From an uncultured Ruminococcus sp. (GTDB taxonomy: Bacteria; Bacillota; Clostridia; Oscillospirales; CAG-272): a stretch of 17,974 bases of DNA. Of the stretch, positions 1-7,868 are shown piece by piece. The notes under the pieces were generated by a model that worked only from the letters and a program-made list of their open reading frames with translations, was not told where the DNA came from and ran no database searches. The stretch's first letter is position 1; every line of letters begins with the position of its first letter. Where the stretch lies: contig CADBTH010000174.1 of NCBI GenBank assembly GCA_902797495.1, positions 1 to 17,974 of the forward strand. Direction: 5' to 3'. The translations under genes were made by a program, and so were the position numbers.

Positions 1-579
1 AGTGCGGATACCCGACGACATCATGAGGATGTTGTGCGGGCGGGAACGGAGCTCGTTGTCTACGTCCTGATAACGGACGATAGGTCCGGCGATGAGCTGC
101 GGGAACAGCGTGACGTACGCGCCGAAGGATACGGGATTCTTCTGCACCCTCGCGTCCTCGCGGTATACGTCGATGACGTACGAGAGCGCCTGGAAGGTGT
201 AGAACGAGATGCCGATGGGCAGAGAGACCTCGACGGTCTTTATCGACAGAGAGAAGACGGAGTTCACGTTGTCGATTATAAAGTTCCAGTACTTGAAGAA
301 GCCGAGGAGCAGAAGGTTGGAGACTATCGCGGCGATCATCGCCGCCTTCGCGGCGCCGGTCCTGCCGCGCTTTTTGTATTTGTCGACAAGGTATCCGCAT
401 ACGTAGTCGATAAGTATCGTGCCGATCATCAGAAAGACGTAGACCGGCTCGCCCCATCCGTAGAAGATCAGGCTGACGACGAGCAGAACGGCGTTGCGCA
501 GCTTCAGCGGAACGGCGAAATAGATGAGTATCGACACTGCGAAATAGAGAAAGAGGAATTCTAGCGATGAAAAGACCAT
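1..579 (-). CDS. MBOAT-family O-acyltransferase (AlgI/DltB-like), N-terminal part
   Basis: Membrane-bound O-acyltransferase that probably transfers acetyl or another acyl group to a cell-surface polymer from within the membrane. Only the first 193 codons are present; the frame is open to the left edge, so the C-terminal half with the family's catalytic His is not visible. The visible part has hydrophobic segments near residues 5-25, 28-50, 52-66 and 78-97. It also has the conserved family stretch around 120-170, including LPIGISFYTFQ (120-130) and FPQLIAGPIVRYQD (159-172), typical of AlgI-type proteins. Start chosen at ATG 579 because a GGGGG ribosome binding site lies just upstream. It begins 10 bases after the small upstream gene, so it is probably co-transcribed with it. 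The partner SGNH/AlgX-like protein often found beside such genes would lie outside the window. The acyl acceptor cannot be told from sequence. Confidence 0.9.
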   Translation of the reverse strand, partial: MVFSSLEFLFLYFAVSILIYFAVPLKLRNAVLLVVSLIFYGWGEPVYVFLMIGTILIDYVCGYLVDKYKKRGRTGAAKAAMIAAIVSNLLLLGFFKYWNFIIDNVNSVFSLSIKTVEVSLPIGISFYTFQALSYVIDVYREDARVQKNPVSFGAYVTLFPQLIAGPIVRYQDVDNELRSRPHNILMMSSGIRT

Positions 580-589
580 ATATCCCCCT

Positions 590-805
590 TTATTCTTCGT
601 TTTCCGCGCCGTCTTCGGGAAGAGGAACGTTCTCCGTGTCGGCAGGCTTTATTTTTCCGTGGACTTTTTCGTAATATGCGATATTCGTGCGCGCGAGGTG
701 GAGAATGTGATTGTTCATGTTTCTCCCCTCCTTCTCCGCGACGAACGCGAGCTTTTTATAAGTTTCAGGGTCGGTCCTGAATTCAAACGTCACCTTATTT
801 TTCAT
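590..805 (-). CDS. Small ribbon-helix-helix-like protein, function unknown
   Basis: Protein of 71 residues that I do not recognise as a named family. Its N-terminus has the order of an Arc/MetJ-type ribbon-helix-helix: a short alternating strand (KVTFEFR), a helix after PETY with a KKLAFVAEKEGR segment, then a second helix starting NMNNHILHLA. The last 20 residues are acidic and probably disordered. Such proteins usually bind DNA as dimers and often repress their own operon, but no partner toxin is adjacent. Start ATG 805 is preferred because GGTGA lies five bases upstream; GTG 814 in the same frame would add three residues. The start overlaps the EamA gene by 11 bases, so translation is probably coupled. 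It ends 10 bases before the MBOAT gene. The RHH reading is inference from pattern only. Confidence 0.7.
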   Translation of the reverse strand: MKNKVTFEFRTDPETYKKLAFVAEKEGRNMNNHILHLARTNIAYYEKVHGKIKPADTENVPLPEDGAENEE

Positions 806-1823
806 TATCGTCACCGCTTGCAGCGCGGTCTCCTTTACTGTGTTTTCCGTGCAGAGGATGGAAAGATATCTTCAGCTTCTTCGGAGGCATCGAGAGCAGT
901 ATTATCGTCACCACGATACACGCCATCCCGACGATGTCGAGCGTGCCGAACATAGTTCCGAGAAAAGCCGCGAATACCGCCGAGGTCACGGGCTCGATAC
1001 TTGCGATCATGCTCGCCCTCGCGGAGCCGATGTCCGCGACGCCCTGGGTGTAGAGCGTGTAACCTATCGTCGTTCCTCCGAGCGCGAGTCCTATGTATGC
1101 TATCACGCCCGTGAGGTCGAACTTCTCAAAGTCGGCGTAGTTCCACGGTCTTGCCACGAAGAGCATGACGATTCCGCCGATCAGCATTCCGAGACCCGTC
1201 ACGAGCACGCTGCCGTACTTCGGTATTATCTTCGCGGGAGCCAGAGAGAAGAAGACCATTCCGACCGACGAGAGCATTCCGTATATCAGCGCCATCTTGT
1301 CGATCGAAAGGCTTGAGAACGAGCCGTGGGTCGAGAGCAGGAAAACTCCCGTCACCGCGAGGACTATCGAGACCGTTTCGATAAGGGTCGGAGCTCGCTT
1401 AGTCGAGACGCACACGACCGCGACTATGATAATGGGAGCCGTGTACTGAAAAACGGTCGCCGTCGCCGCGTTCGACACTTCCACCGCGAGGAGGAAAGAG
1501 TACTGCGCGAGCATGAAGCCGAGCACTCCGAAGACGAGCAGACGGACTATATCTTTTTTGTTTTTGAACAGCTCCTTCAAGCCGGACCTGTTCTTGATTA
1601 TGCCGATCACCGTGAGGACCGTGCCGGCGAGGAGTATCCTCGTCGAGGCGAGCCATTCGGGGTCGAATCCTTTTTTCTGCATCAGGAACTGTCCGCAGGC
1701 GCTGGAGAGAGCCCAGAGTATCGCGCCCGCCGCCGTCAGAAGCGTGCCGCGGATCGTGGTTCTCCGCACTATTTTGTGCGCGAGCTGTTCCTGAACGTGC
1801 ATATCGCGTTTTTTTGTTATCAT
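795..1823 (-). CDS. EamA/DMT-family transporter
   Basis: Membrane protein of 342 residues from the drug/metabolite transporter superfamily. It shows the usual 10-helix layout as two EamA repeats (about residues 28-160 and 170-315). The first repeat opens with LLTAAGAILWALSSACGQFL and the second with KMALIYGMLSSVGMVFFSLAP. Positively charged cytoplasmic tails flank both ends. Family members move small metabolites or amino acids; the substrate cannot be told from sequence. The start at ATG 1823 has only a weak GGTAG-like site upstream, and an in-frame ATG at 1802 is a real alternative. The gene starts 38 bases after truB ends, with no terminator between them, and overlaps the next small gene by 11 bases, so it looks like part of the rbfA-truB transcript. 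Confidence 0.9.
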   Translation of the reverse strand: MITKKRDMHVQEQLAHKIVRRTTIRGTLLTAAGAILWALSSACGQFLMQKKGFDPEWLASTRILLAGTVLTVIGIIKNRSGLKELFKNKKDIVRLLVFGVLGFMLAQYSFLLAVEVSNAATATVFQYTAPIIIVAVVCVSTKRAPTLIETVSIVLAVTGVFLLSTHGSFSSLSIDKMALIYGMLSSVGMVFFSLAPAKIIPKYGSVLVTGLGMLIGGIVMLFVARPWNYADFEKFDLTGVIAYIGLALGGTTIGYTLYTQGVADIGSARASMIASIEPVTSAVFAAFLGTMFGTLDIVGMACIVVTIILLSMPPKKLKISFHPLHGKHSKGDRAASGDDNEK

Positions 1824-1861
1824 TTATGCTACCGTAAAAGTGAAAGAATTGCAGGTTATTG

Positions 1862-2776
1862 TCAGAGAACAAACAGTTTCAGCGGCTTGATCGCCGAGCC
1901 TTTCTCAAACTGTTCGACTTTTCCGAGAGCGATCATGACGTCCCCGTTCTTGAGTCTGACGGTCGTCCCCTCTTCGAAGGACGTTCCGAGCTTCTTCTGA
2001 TAAAGCTCCGTACCGCCCTTGACGAGCTTCGTGTAAAAGTCGTTTATCCCGACCTCGGGAAGGTCTTCGAAGAGCGTCTCGGTCGGTTTCGGCAGAGCGA
2101 GCCTCTCTTCGAACGTCATTTCCGAGAGTTGGTCTATCGTCACCGCGCCGTCTAGCGTGAACGGGCCCGACCTCGTTCTGCAAAGAGAACTCATCGCCGC
2201 GCCGCATCCGAGAGCGGCTCCGAGGTCAGCGCAAAGCGTGCGTATGTACGTTCCTTTGGAACAGACGACTTTCAGCTTATATACTCTGTCTGAGACCTTT
2301 TCCGGCTCGATGCCGTATATCTTTATCGCGCGCGGCTGCCTTTCGACGGTCTCCCCGTCGCGCGCTATGTCGCAAAGCTTTCTGCCGTCGACCTTTATCG
2401 CGCTGTACATCGGGGGAGTCTGAAGGATCTCTCCCGTGAAGGCGCGGCACGCCGCGGCCACCTCTTCTTCGGACGGTATATCGTCGGAGCGGGAGAGAAC
2501 TTCCCCCGTCGTGTCCTGTGTGTCGGTCGTGATCCCGAGCGTCATTTCCGCCTCGTACTCCTTGTCCTCGGCAAGCAGGAAATCCGCCGCCTTGACCGCC
2601 CTCCCGAGCAGGATCGGCAGAACGCCCGTCGCCATCGGGTCGAGCGTTCCCGTGTGCCCTACCTTCGGCATATCGTAGAGCTTGCGGAGTATCGAGACTA
2701 TCTTGTGGGAGGTGACTCCCGCGTGCTTGTTTATAATGAGGACTCCGGTCACTGTCGCGGGCTTATTTCTGCTCAT
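1862..2776 (-). CDS. truB: tRNA pseudouridine(55) synthase TruB
   Basis: Isomerises U55 to pseudouridine in the T-loop of most tRNAs. The protein has 304 residues, the usual length. It carries the catalytic motif GHTGTLDPMATGVLP with Asp46 as expected nucleophile, a KxYEAEM strand (KEYEAEMTLG), and the CSKGTYIRTLCADLG motif near residue 175. The C-terminal 65 residues fit a small PUA-like RNA-binding domain. The start at ATG 2776 overlaps the end of the upstream DHH phosphoesterase by 14 bases, so coupling is likely. The order rbfA-nrnA-truB is widespread in Bacillota. The usual next gene ribF is absent here and a transporter gene follows instead. Confidence 0.97.
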   Translation of the reverse strand: MSRNKPATVTGVLIINKHAGVTSHKIVSILRKLYDMPKVGHTGTLDPMATGVLPILLGRAVKAADFLLAEDKEYEAEMTLGITTDTQDTTGEVLSRSDDIPSEEEVAAACRAFTGEILQTPPMYSAIKVDGRKLCDIARDGETVERQPRAIKIYGIEPEKVSDRVYKLKVVCSKGTYIRTLCADLGAALGCGAAMSSLCRTRSGPFTLDGAVTIDQLSEMTFEERLALPKPTETLFEDLPEVGINDFYTKLVKGGTELYQKKLGTSFEEGTTVRLKNGDVMIALGKVEQFEKGSAIKPLKLFVL

Positions 2777-3821
2777 CGCCTAAGCACCGCCCTTTTCCGT
2801 ATTCTCCGGCGTCCCCCATAAAAGCGCGGACCGCCTCGGAGAAAGCCTCCTCGGGAGACGCCGCGTGTATCGTCGCTCCCGCCGCGCGACGGTGTCCTCC
2901 GCCTCCGAGGGAGGCGCATACCGCCGCGACGTCGACGTCCGCGTTCGCCCTTGCCGAGATCTTGAATTCGTTCGGGTCTGACGCGCTCTGCCTTACGGTG
3001 ACCGCCGCCTCGACTCCTGCAAGCGACCTCGCGACGTCTATCGCGCCGCCCATGTCGCGGTCCTCCGCTCCGAGAGCCTTCATGTCGTCCGCCGTTATCA
3101 GGCAGGCTGAGAGAGAGCCGTCTTTGAAAAGCTTGATGCGGTCTGCGACGAACGCGTTGATCCGCAGATCCTTTTCCGTTACCGTGTCGTGAAGCAGACG
3201 CGAGATATCCCACGTCGCAAGACCTCCGTCGTCCGCTCCGTTTATCCTTTCCGAGAGGGCGGCGGCGATCCTGAAAGTCTTCGGAGTCGTGTTGCTGTAT
3301 TTGAAGCTGCCCGTATCCGAGGAGATCGCGGCGTACAGGCTTCTTGCGACGTCCGCGCCGCCTTGGGCGACGAGTCCGCGCAGAGCGAGTTCTTCATATA
3401 TATCGTATACGACTTCTCCCGCGGCGGATGCCGAGGGGACCGTGAGGTGAGGAGCGAAAGCCTCACCGCTCGCGTGGTGATCTATCATGAGGGAGAACTT
3501 GTCCGCGAGGCGCGAGAGCTCTCCGAGCTGGGCGGGCGACGCGACGTCTACCGCGATCAGCGCTCCGAACTCTTTCTCTTCGCCATCTCTGTACAGTATG
3601 TCCTCCCCTTCCGTCAGGAAGGAACAGTAGTCCGGCACGGGCGTCGGGACGGCGACCGCCGCGCGGCGTCCGAGAGATTCAAATATCTTTTTGAGGGCAG
3701 TCGCCGAGCCAACGGCGTCGCCGTCCGGGCTCTTGTGCGAAACTATCAGCGCGCTGCCGCACCGCGCTATGATATCGGCAGCCTCCGCGACCGTGAGCGC
3801 GGGGAATCTTTCTTCCGCCAT
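2763..3821 (-). CDS. nrnA: DHH/DHHA1 phosphoesterase, NrnA-like (nanoRNase/pAp phosphatase)
   Basis: Cytoplasmic Mn-dependent phosphoesterase of the NrnA family, known to degrade 2-5 nt RNA oligomers and in some members to dephosphorylate 3'-phosphoadenosine-5'-phosphate. With the start at ATG 3821 it has 352 residues. The N-terminal DHH domain shows VSHKSPDGDAVGS (His29, Asp33, Asp35), a VDVASP motif with Asp92, and the signature DHH at 114-116. The C-terminal DHHA1 domain ends with GGGGHRRAAGA near residue 310. The rbfA stop TGA and this ATG share the A (TGATG), a classic coupling arrangement. A GTG one codon earlier (3824) is possible but less likely. It overlaps truB by 14 bases. The pathway is RNA turnover; which substrate dominates in this organism is not shown. 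Confidence 0.93.
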   Translation of the reverse strand: MAEERFPALTVAEAADIIARCGSALIVSHKSPDGDAVGSATALKKIFESLGRRAAVAVPTPVPDYCSFLTEGEDILYRDGEEKEFGALIAVDVASPAQLGELSRLADKFSLMIDHHASGEAFAPHLTVPSASAAGEVVYDIYEELALRGLVAQGGADVARSLYAAISSDTGSFKYSNTTPKTFRIAAALSERINGADDGGLATWDISRLLHDTVTEKDLRINAFVADRIKLFKDGSLSACLITADDMKALGAEDRDMGGAIDVARSLAGVEAAVTVRQSASDPNEFKISARANADVDVAAVCASLGGGGHRRAAGATIHAASPEEAFSEAVRAFMGDAGEYGKGRCLGDEQK

Positions 3822-4192
3822 CACTCGTCACCCGCGTTTTCTTCGTCTTCGTCCGTGATGTCGAGCTCGTTGAGTATCTTTGCGATCTTCATACCGTGCT
3901 CGAGAGAGGAGTCGTAGACGAACGTGATCTCGGGCGTAATCCTCATGTTGAGCCTTTTCGCCAGCTGTCCTCTTACGAATCCCGCGGCGCTTGCGAGTCC
4001 GCGGTCTGTCTCGGGGTCCTTTCCGGTGATGCCGGAATAGAAAATCTTCGCATATTTTAAGTCCTGAGTGACTTCGGCTCCGGTCACCGTGATGAACGCG
4101 GACGAGACCCTCGGGTCCTTGACTTCTCTTATTATCTGTGAAACTTCTTTAGCGACGGAATCGTTGATCCTGTCCTGTCTGTATTTTGCCAC
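3821..4192 (-). CDS. rbfA: Ribosome-binding factor A
   Basis: RbfA binds the 30S subunit late in assembly, near the 5' end of 16S rRNA. The protein has 123 residues. It has the RbfA KH-like fold pattern: the basic N-terminus MAKYRQDRINDSVAKEVSQII, the core KDPRVSSAFITVTGAEVTQDLKYAKIF split over residues 25-52, and the C-terminal RITPEITFVYDSSLEHGMKI. The tail is acidic. The start codon is GTG at 4192, supported by a strong GGGAGG site eight bases upstream. It is the first gene of the leftward unit. In many Bacillota rbfA follows infB, but here it opens its own unit after an AT-rich divergent region. Confidence 0.97.
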   Translation of the reverse strand: MAKYRQDRINDSVAKEVSQIIREVKDPRVSSAFITVTGAEVTQDLKYAKIFYSGITGKDPETDRGLASAAGFVRGQLAKRLNMRITPEITFVYDSSLEHGMKIAKILNELDITDEDEENAGDE

Positions 4193-4247
4193 GGCGAATA
4201 CCTCCCGTCAGTTTACGGACATACCTGCCCATAATAATACATTTTAC

Positions 4248-4276
4248 ATTGTACCACAAAAAAATCAAAAAATAAA
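4248..4276 (-). promoter_or_regulatory. Weak candidate promoter for the rbfA unit
   Basis: On the minus strand TACAAT (4253-4248) could serve as a -10 box, with a poor -35-like TTTATT 17 bases further upstream (4276-4271). It sits about 55 bases from the rbfA start. The -35 match is weak and the surroundings are AT-rich, so chance is a serious alternative. A nearby TATTAT is another possible -10. Confidence 0.3.
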
Positions 4277-4336
4277 TATATATATTAAAAAATCTCGGAA
4301 TAAACGATAAATTATATTTTTAGTAGCCGTTTTCTA

Positions 4337-4365
4337 TTGAACTTTCCGAAATATAGTGGTATAAT
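4337..4365 (+). promoter_or_regulatory. Sigma-A-type promoter for yhaO-yhaN
   Basis: TTGAAC (4337-4342) and TATAAT (4360-4365) are separated by exactly 17 bases, matching the housekeeping consensus at 11 of 12 positions. The predicted transcript would start near 4372, giving a leader of only about 30 bases that includes the GGAG site before ATG 4402. Confidence 0.8.
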
Positions 4366-4401
4366 ATACTTTGTATAAATATATCTTGTGACGGAGTTGA
4401 C

Positions 4402-5526
4402 ATGATCAAAATAATACATACGGGCGACGTTCATCTCGACAGCCCGTTTTCGGGGCTCGACGTGAAGCGCGCGGAGATCAGGAAAAACGAGCTGAGAGCG
4501 TCCTTCGCGACGATGATGAGCTACGCGAAAAAGAACGCGGTCGACATCATACTGATCGCGGGCGACCTCTTTGACAGCGAGTACGCGACGCGCGAGACCG
4601 TCGCGCTGATCGTGAGGGAAGCGAAGAACTGCCCCGCCGAGATCTTCATAGCCGCGGGCAACCACGACCCGATCTCCGAGACCTCGGTCTATGTCAAGGA
4701 AGGCGTATTTCCGGAAAACGTACATATATTCTCCGGCGAAGAGATCGAAAAATTCTCTCTCGACCGTCTCGGAGTCGACGTATACGGCTACAGTTTCTGC
4801 TCGAAGTATCTTGAGAAGAATCCGGCGCAGGGCGCGAGAGTGGACGACCCGAACAGGATAAACATCCTCGTCGGCCACGCCGATTCGAGAAGCCCCGACA
4901 CGCCGTACTGTCCGGTCAACGAGCAGATCGTGAGGGACTTCGGCGCGGACTACACGGCGCTCGCTCACATACACAATCCGACGGAGCCGAGAAAAGTCGG
5001 GAACGCGGTCTGGGCGTTCTGCGGATGCCTCGAGGGCAGGGACTTTACGGAAGTCGGTCCTAAGGGCGCGCTCCTCGTGGAGATAGAAAAAGAGAACGGC
5101 GTTCCGCGTGTTTCCGCCAAGAGGCTTCGCTTCTCGAAGAGGCGGTACGAGCGCGCGGAGCTCTCGGTCGACGGCGCGGTATCGAGGGACGAGATCCTCG
5201 CGAGGATAAACGCATACGTCGACGGAGAGGGCTACGGAGAGGAGACTCTCCTCTCGCTTAAGCTGACGGGGGCGGTACCCGCCACTCTCGTCATCAACAC
5301 GTCCGACCTCGCGCGCGAGGTCACGGGGCTCTTTTACTTCGAACTCACGGACGCGACAGTAACGGAAGAGAGCGCGGAGGAGCTCGCCGCGGACGGAACG
5401 GTCAGGGGAAAATTCTTCAGAGAACTCGAGCCGCTGCTGGAGGACGCGTCGTCCCGCGCGGTCGCGGAGAAGGCGCTCAAATACGGGCTCGCCGCTCTTT
5501 CGGGAAACAACATCGTCGATTTTTGA
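4402..5526 (+). CDS. yhaO: YhaO-like metallophosphoesterase (SbcD/Mre11-type DNA nuclease)
   Basis: Calcineurin-like phosphoesterase of the SbcD/Mre11/YhaO group, expected to be the nuclease partner of the ATPase encoded downstream. The 374 residues carry all metal-binding motifs: GDVHLDSPF (Asp9, His11), AGDLFD (Asp55), GNHDP (Asn87, His88), GHAD (His159) and ALAHIHNP (His189, His191). The C-terminal 150 residues form a less conserved capping region. The start at ATG 4402 has GGAG at 4393-4396 and lies about 37 bases from a strong -10 box. The next gene begins 48 bases later, so the pair should be co-transcribed. Compared with E. coli SbcD the H-x-D spacing and the Y-rich VYGYSF motif fit YhaO better. 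The role in double-strand end or stalled-fork processing is inferred from the family. Confidence 0.92.
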   Translation: MIKIIHTGDVHLDSPFSGLDVKRAEIRKNELRASFATMMSYAKKNAVDIILIAGDLFDSEYATRETVALIVREAKNCPAEIFIAAGNHDPISETSVYVKEGVFPENVHIFSGEEIEKFSLDRLGVDVYGYSFCSKYLEKNPAQGARVDDPNRINILVGHADSRSPDTPYCPVNEQIVRDFGADYTALAHIHNPTEPRKVGNAVWAFCGCLEGRDFTEVGPKGALLVEIEKENGVPRVSAKRLRFSKRRYERAELSVDGAVSRDEILARINAYVDGEGYGEETLLSLKLTGAVPATLVINTSDLAREVTGLFYFELTDATVTEESAEELAADGTVRGKFFRELEPLLEDASSRAVAEKALKYGLAALSGNNIVDF

Positions 5527-5574
5527 TTCTGGATATCGGTCGCCGGAGAGATCCGGGACCTCGGGTTTTGAATT

Positions 5575-7842
5575 ATGTATATTAAAGAGCTGAATATAAA
5601 GGCGTTCGGTCCGCTGACCGACAGGGTCGTGAGATTCGATCGCGGGCTGAACGTGATCGAAGGGGAGAACGAGAGCGGGAAGAGCACTCTCGCCATGTTC
5701 ATAAAATTCGTTTTCTACGGGCTCTCCGGCAAAGCGGCGGACGGCGATATCTCCGAGAAGGAGCACTACGTCAACTGGGATTTCGACATCGCGGCAGGGT
5801 ATCTTGTCGCAGAGTGCCGCCGAGGGACTTTCCGCATCGAGCGCAGGCTCCACAGAGTAAACGAGGGCGGAAGGACTCTTTACAGGGAGAGCTGCCGTAT
5901 AACTGATACGTCGGACGGATCTGTCGTAAAGACTCCTAAATCTCCGGGAGAGTATTTTTTCGGCTTCCCCGAGGGAGTCTTCGTTCAGAGCGCGTTCGTC
6001 AAGGATCTCTCTTCCGCGAAGATAGACGGCGCGGGGCTGAAGGTAGCGCTCGAAAACCTCATGTCCTCGGGAGACGAACAGATAAACACGAAGCGCGCGG
6101 TCGAAAAACTCGACAGTGCGAGAAAGGCGCTCCGTCACAGAAACGGAGGCGGCGGAAGGATACCGGCGCTTGAGGAGGAGCGCGACCGTCTGAAGGCGCT
6201 TCTCGAAGATTCGAAGGGGACGGCTAAGAGAGTCGTAGACCTCGAAGGAACGCTCTCCGATATAGAGGCGAAACGCGCGAAGAGAGAGGCGGAAGCAAAG
6301 GAGCTGTCCGCGCTTTGCGGAGCGTATGAAGCCGTCAGGATAGGGTCTAAGGTCAAGACCCTCGAGGAGACCGAAGCGGAGGTCTCGTCCATAAAGCGAG
6401 AGCTTGAGACGCTCCCCGCGGGAGTCGACGGAAAGCTCGTCGCGAAGATCGAGCTTTGCGAGAAGACGGTCAGGGATTCCGAGACGGATATCGAAACTCT
6501 TGCGGAGAAGAGAGAAGAGCTTGAAAAAAAGCTCGGGAACAGAGACACGGGAGAAGTTGAGGACGCGGATGAAGTTACGGCTAAGGCGAAGAGCCTCAGA
6601 CGCGGCTCGACGTTCTGCCTTGCGCTTGGATGCACGCTTGCGGTATTCACGTTTTTCACGCTCGCTTTCATCCTGATCCCGCCCCTTCGCTCGAGGCTCT
6701 CCGAAGAGGGCTACCTCGGTTTCTTGATCGGAGGCGCGGCGGCGCTGGCGCTTATCACGGCGGCGTCGATATTCCTGTTCAGGCGCTTTTCGCGCTCGTA
6801 CGACGAACTGCTTGACAAGTGGGACGCCGAGGACGAGAGATCTCTCGGGGACGCGCTGAAGGCGAAGAATGAAAGAGTGAAATATGCGAGAAAGCTCGAG
6901 GAGCAGATCAAGAAGATAGACGCCGTTACGGAAGAGGCGATAACGAAGCACGACCGCGAGATCGATCTCGGTATGTCTTACGGCGACGTGCTCGGCATCG
7001 AGCCGTCGGAAAACGTCTTCGACGTTCTCTCCCGCGCCCGCGAGGCGGCGAAGGAGATAATCGACGCCAAAGCGGAGCTCACGTCCCGACTCGCGGCGGC
7101 GGAGGGAAGACTTTCCGCCATAGTCGCAGACGTCGGAGACGAGGAGAGGGGAGAAGCCGCGGAAGCGGAGAGAACTGCTCTCGAAGCGGTCGACCGCGAC
7201 AGGATCCTCGCGATGACGAAGGACGACTATAACAAACTGAAAAGAGCGAAGGATTTCGCCGAGAGCACGGCGTCTTCCCTCAGGGAGAGACAGTCGTCGC
7301 TCGAACGGGAGCTCGCCGCGCTCGGCGCGGCGGGAAAGACGCCGTCGGAGATCGCGTCGAGGCTTTCGGTCATAGAGAGCGAGCTGGGAGAACTGAATAA
7401 AAAATACGAGGCGCTCGTCGTCGCGGAAACGGCGCTGATCCGGGCGGGCGAAAAGATGCGTTCGGACGTCATGCCGAGAGTCGCCGCCGAAGCCGCTTCG
7501 ATAATGAACAGTGTGACAGACGGAAAATATTCGGATCTCTCGACCGGAGAGGATCTTTCGCTCAGCGCGAGCGCGGGAGGCGTTATGCGCGGAGTCGACT
7601 TTCTCTCGGAGGGCACGAAGGACGCGTCGTACGTCAGCGTGCGCGCCGCGCTCGTAAAAGTCATGTACGCGGACGAGACTCCGCCGATGATATTCGACGA
7701 GAGCTTCGCAAGGCTCGACAGAGCGAGACTCAACAAGATGTTCGGAGTCCTCGCAAAGGAAGGTATGCCGCAGTCCCTCGTCTTCACGAGCAGGACGGAG
7801 GACGCCGCGGAGGCCGCGGGAGCGAACGTGATATCGCTTTGA
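5575..7842 (+). CDS. yhaN: YhaN-like SbcC/Rad50-type ATPase with central membrane hairpin
   Basis: ABC-type ATPase of the SbcC/RecF/YhaN group with 755 residues. The N-terminal lobe opens MYIKELNIKAFGPL and carries Walker A GENESGKST (30-38). The C-terminal lobe has an ABC signature LSEGTKDASY (from about 677), Walker B PPMIFDES (703-710) and a D-loop SFARLD. Between them lie two charged coiled-coil arms (about 170-340 and 410-640). The coil is broken by two hydrophobic segments: about 347-370 (TFCLALGCTLAVFTFFTLAF) and 380-402 (GFLIGGAAALALITAASIFLF). A zinc-hook CXXC is not evident at the apex, so the membrane hairpin sits where SbcC/Rad50 carry a hook. The ribosome binding site before ATG 5575 is weak, and coupling to yhaO is possible across 48 bases. 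The pair probably acts on DNA ends; membrane location is inference. Confidence 0.9.
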   Translation: MYIKELNIKAFGPLTDRVVRFDRGLNVIEGENESGKSTLAMFIKFVFYGLSGKAADGDISEKEHYVNWDFDIAAGYLVAECRRGTFRIERRLHRVNEGGRTLYRESCRITDTSDGSVVKTPKSPGEYFFGFPEGVFVQSAFVKDLSSAKIDGAGLKVALENLMSSGDEQINTKRAVEKLDSARKALRHRNGGGGRIPALEEERDRLKALLEDSKGTAKRVVDLEGTLSDIEAKRAKREAEAKELSALCGAYEAVRIGSKVKTLEETEAEVSSIKRELETLPAGVDGKLVAKIELCEKTVRDSETDIETLAEKREELEKKLGNRDTGEVEDADEVTAKAKSLRRGSTFCLALGCTLAVFTFFTLAFILIPPLRSRLSEEGYLGFLIGGAAALALITAASIFLFRRFSRSYDELLDKWDAEDERSLGDALKAKNERVKYARKLEEQIKKIDAVTEEAITKHDREIDLGMSYGDVLGIEPSENVFDVLSRAREAAKEIIDAKAELTSRLAAAEGRLSAIVADVGDEERGEAAEAERTALEAVDRDRILAMTKDDYNKLKRAKDFAESTASSLRERQSSLERELAALGAAGKTPSEIASRLSVIESELGELNKKYEALVVAETALIRAGEKMRSDVMPRVAAEAASIMNSVTDGKYSDLSTGEDLSLSASAGGVMRGVDFLSEGTKDASYVSVRAALVKVMYADETPPMIFDESFARLDRARLNKMFGVLAKEGMPQSLVFTSRTEDAAEAAGANVISL

Positions 7843-7868
7843 ATTTCCGAAATAACAGGGTATGAAAA

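Larger units (their letters stand above)
4193..4401. other. AT-rich divergent intergenic region
   Basis: This 209-base gap lies between rbfA (leftward) and the yhaO-like gene (rightward). It is far richer in A+T than the flanking coding DNA, especially 4230-4320, where long A runs and an alternating AT stretch occur. It holds a clear rightward promoter at 4337-4365 and a weak leftward candidate at 4248-4276. I see no open frame, no terminator hairpin and no riboswitch-like structure in it. Confidence 0.85.

Noticed and set aside
34..564. Plus-strand open frame of 176 codons at the left edge
   Set aside because: The minus strand over the same bases encodes a clear MBOAT protein with motifs and a ribosome binding site; the plus frame is its shadow.
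4312..6951. Very long open frame (879 codons) on the minus strand opposite yhaO-yhaN
   Set aside because: It is a by-product of strongly biased codon third positions in the real genes. Its protein is Arg/Leu/Glu-rich without motifs, it spans the intergenic promoter region, and the plus-strand genes have all family motifs.
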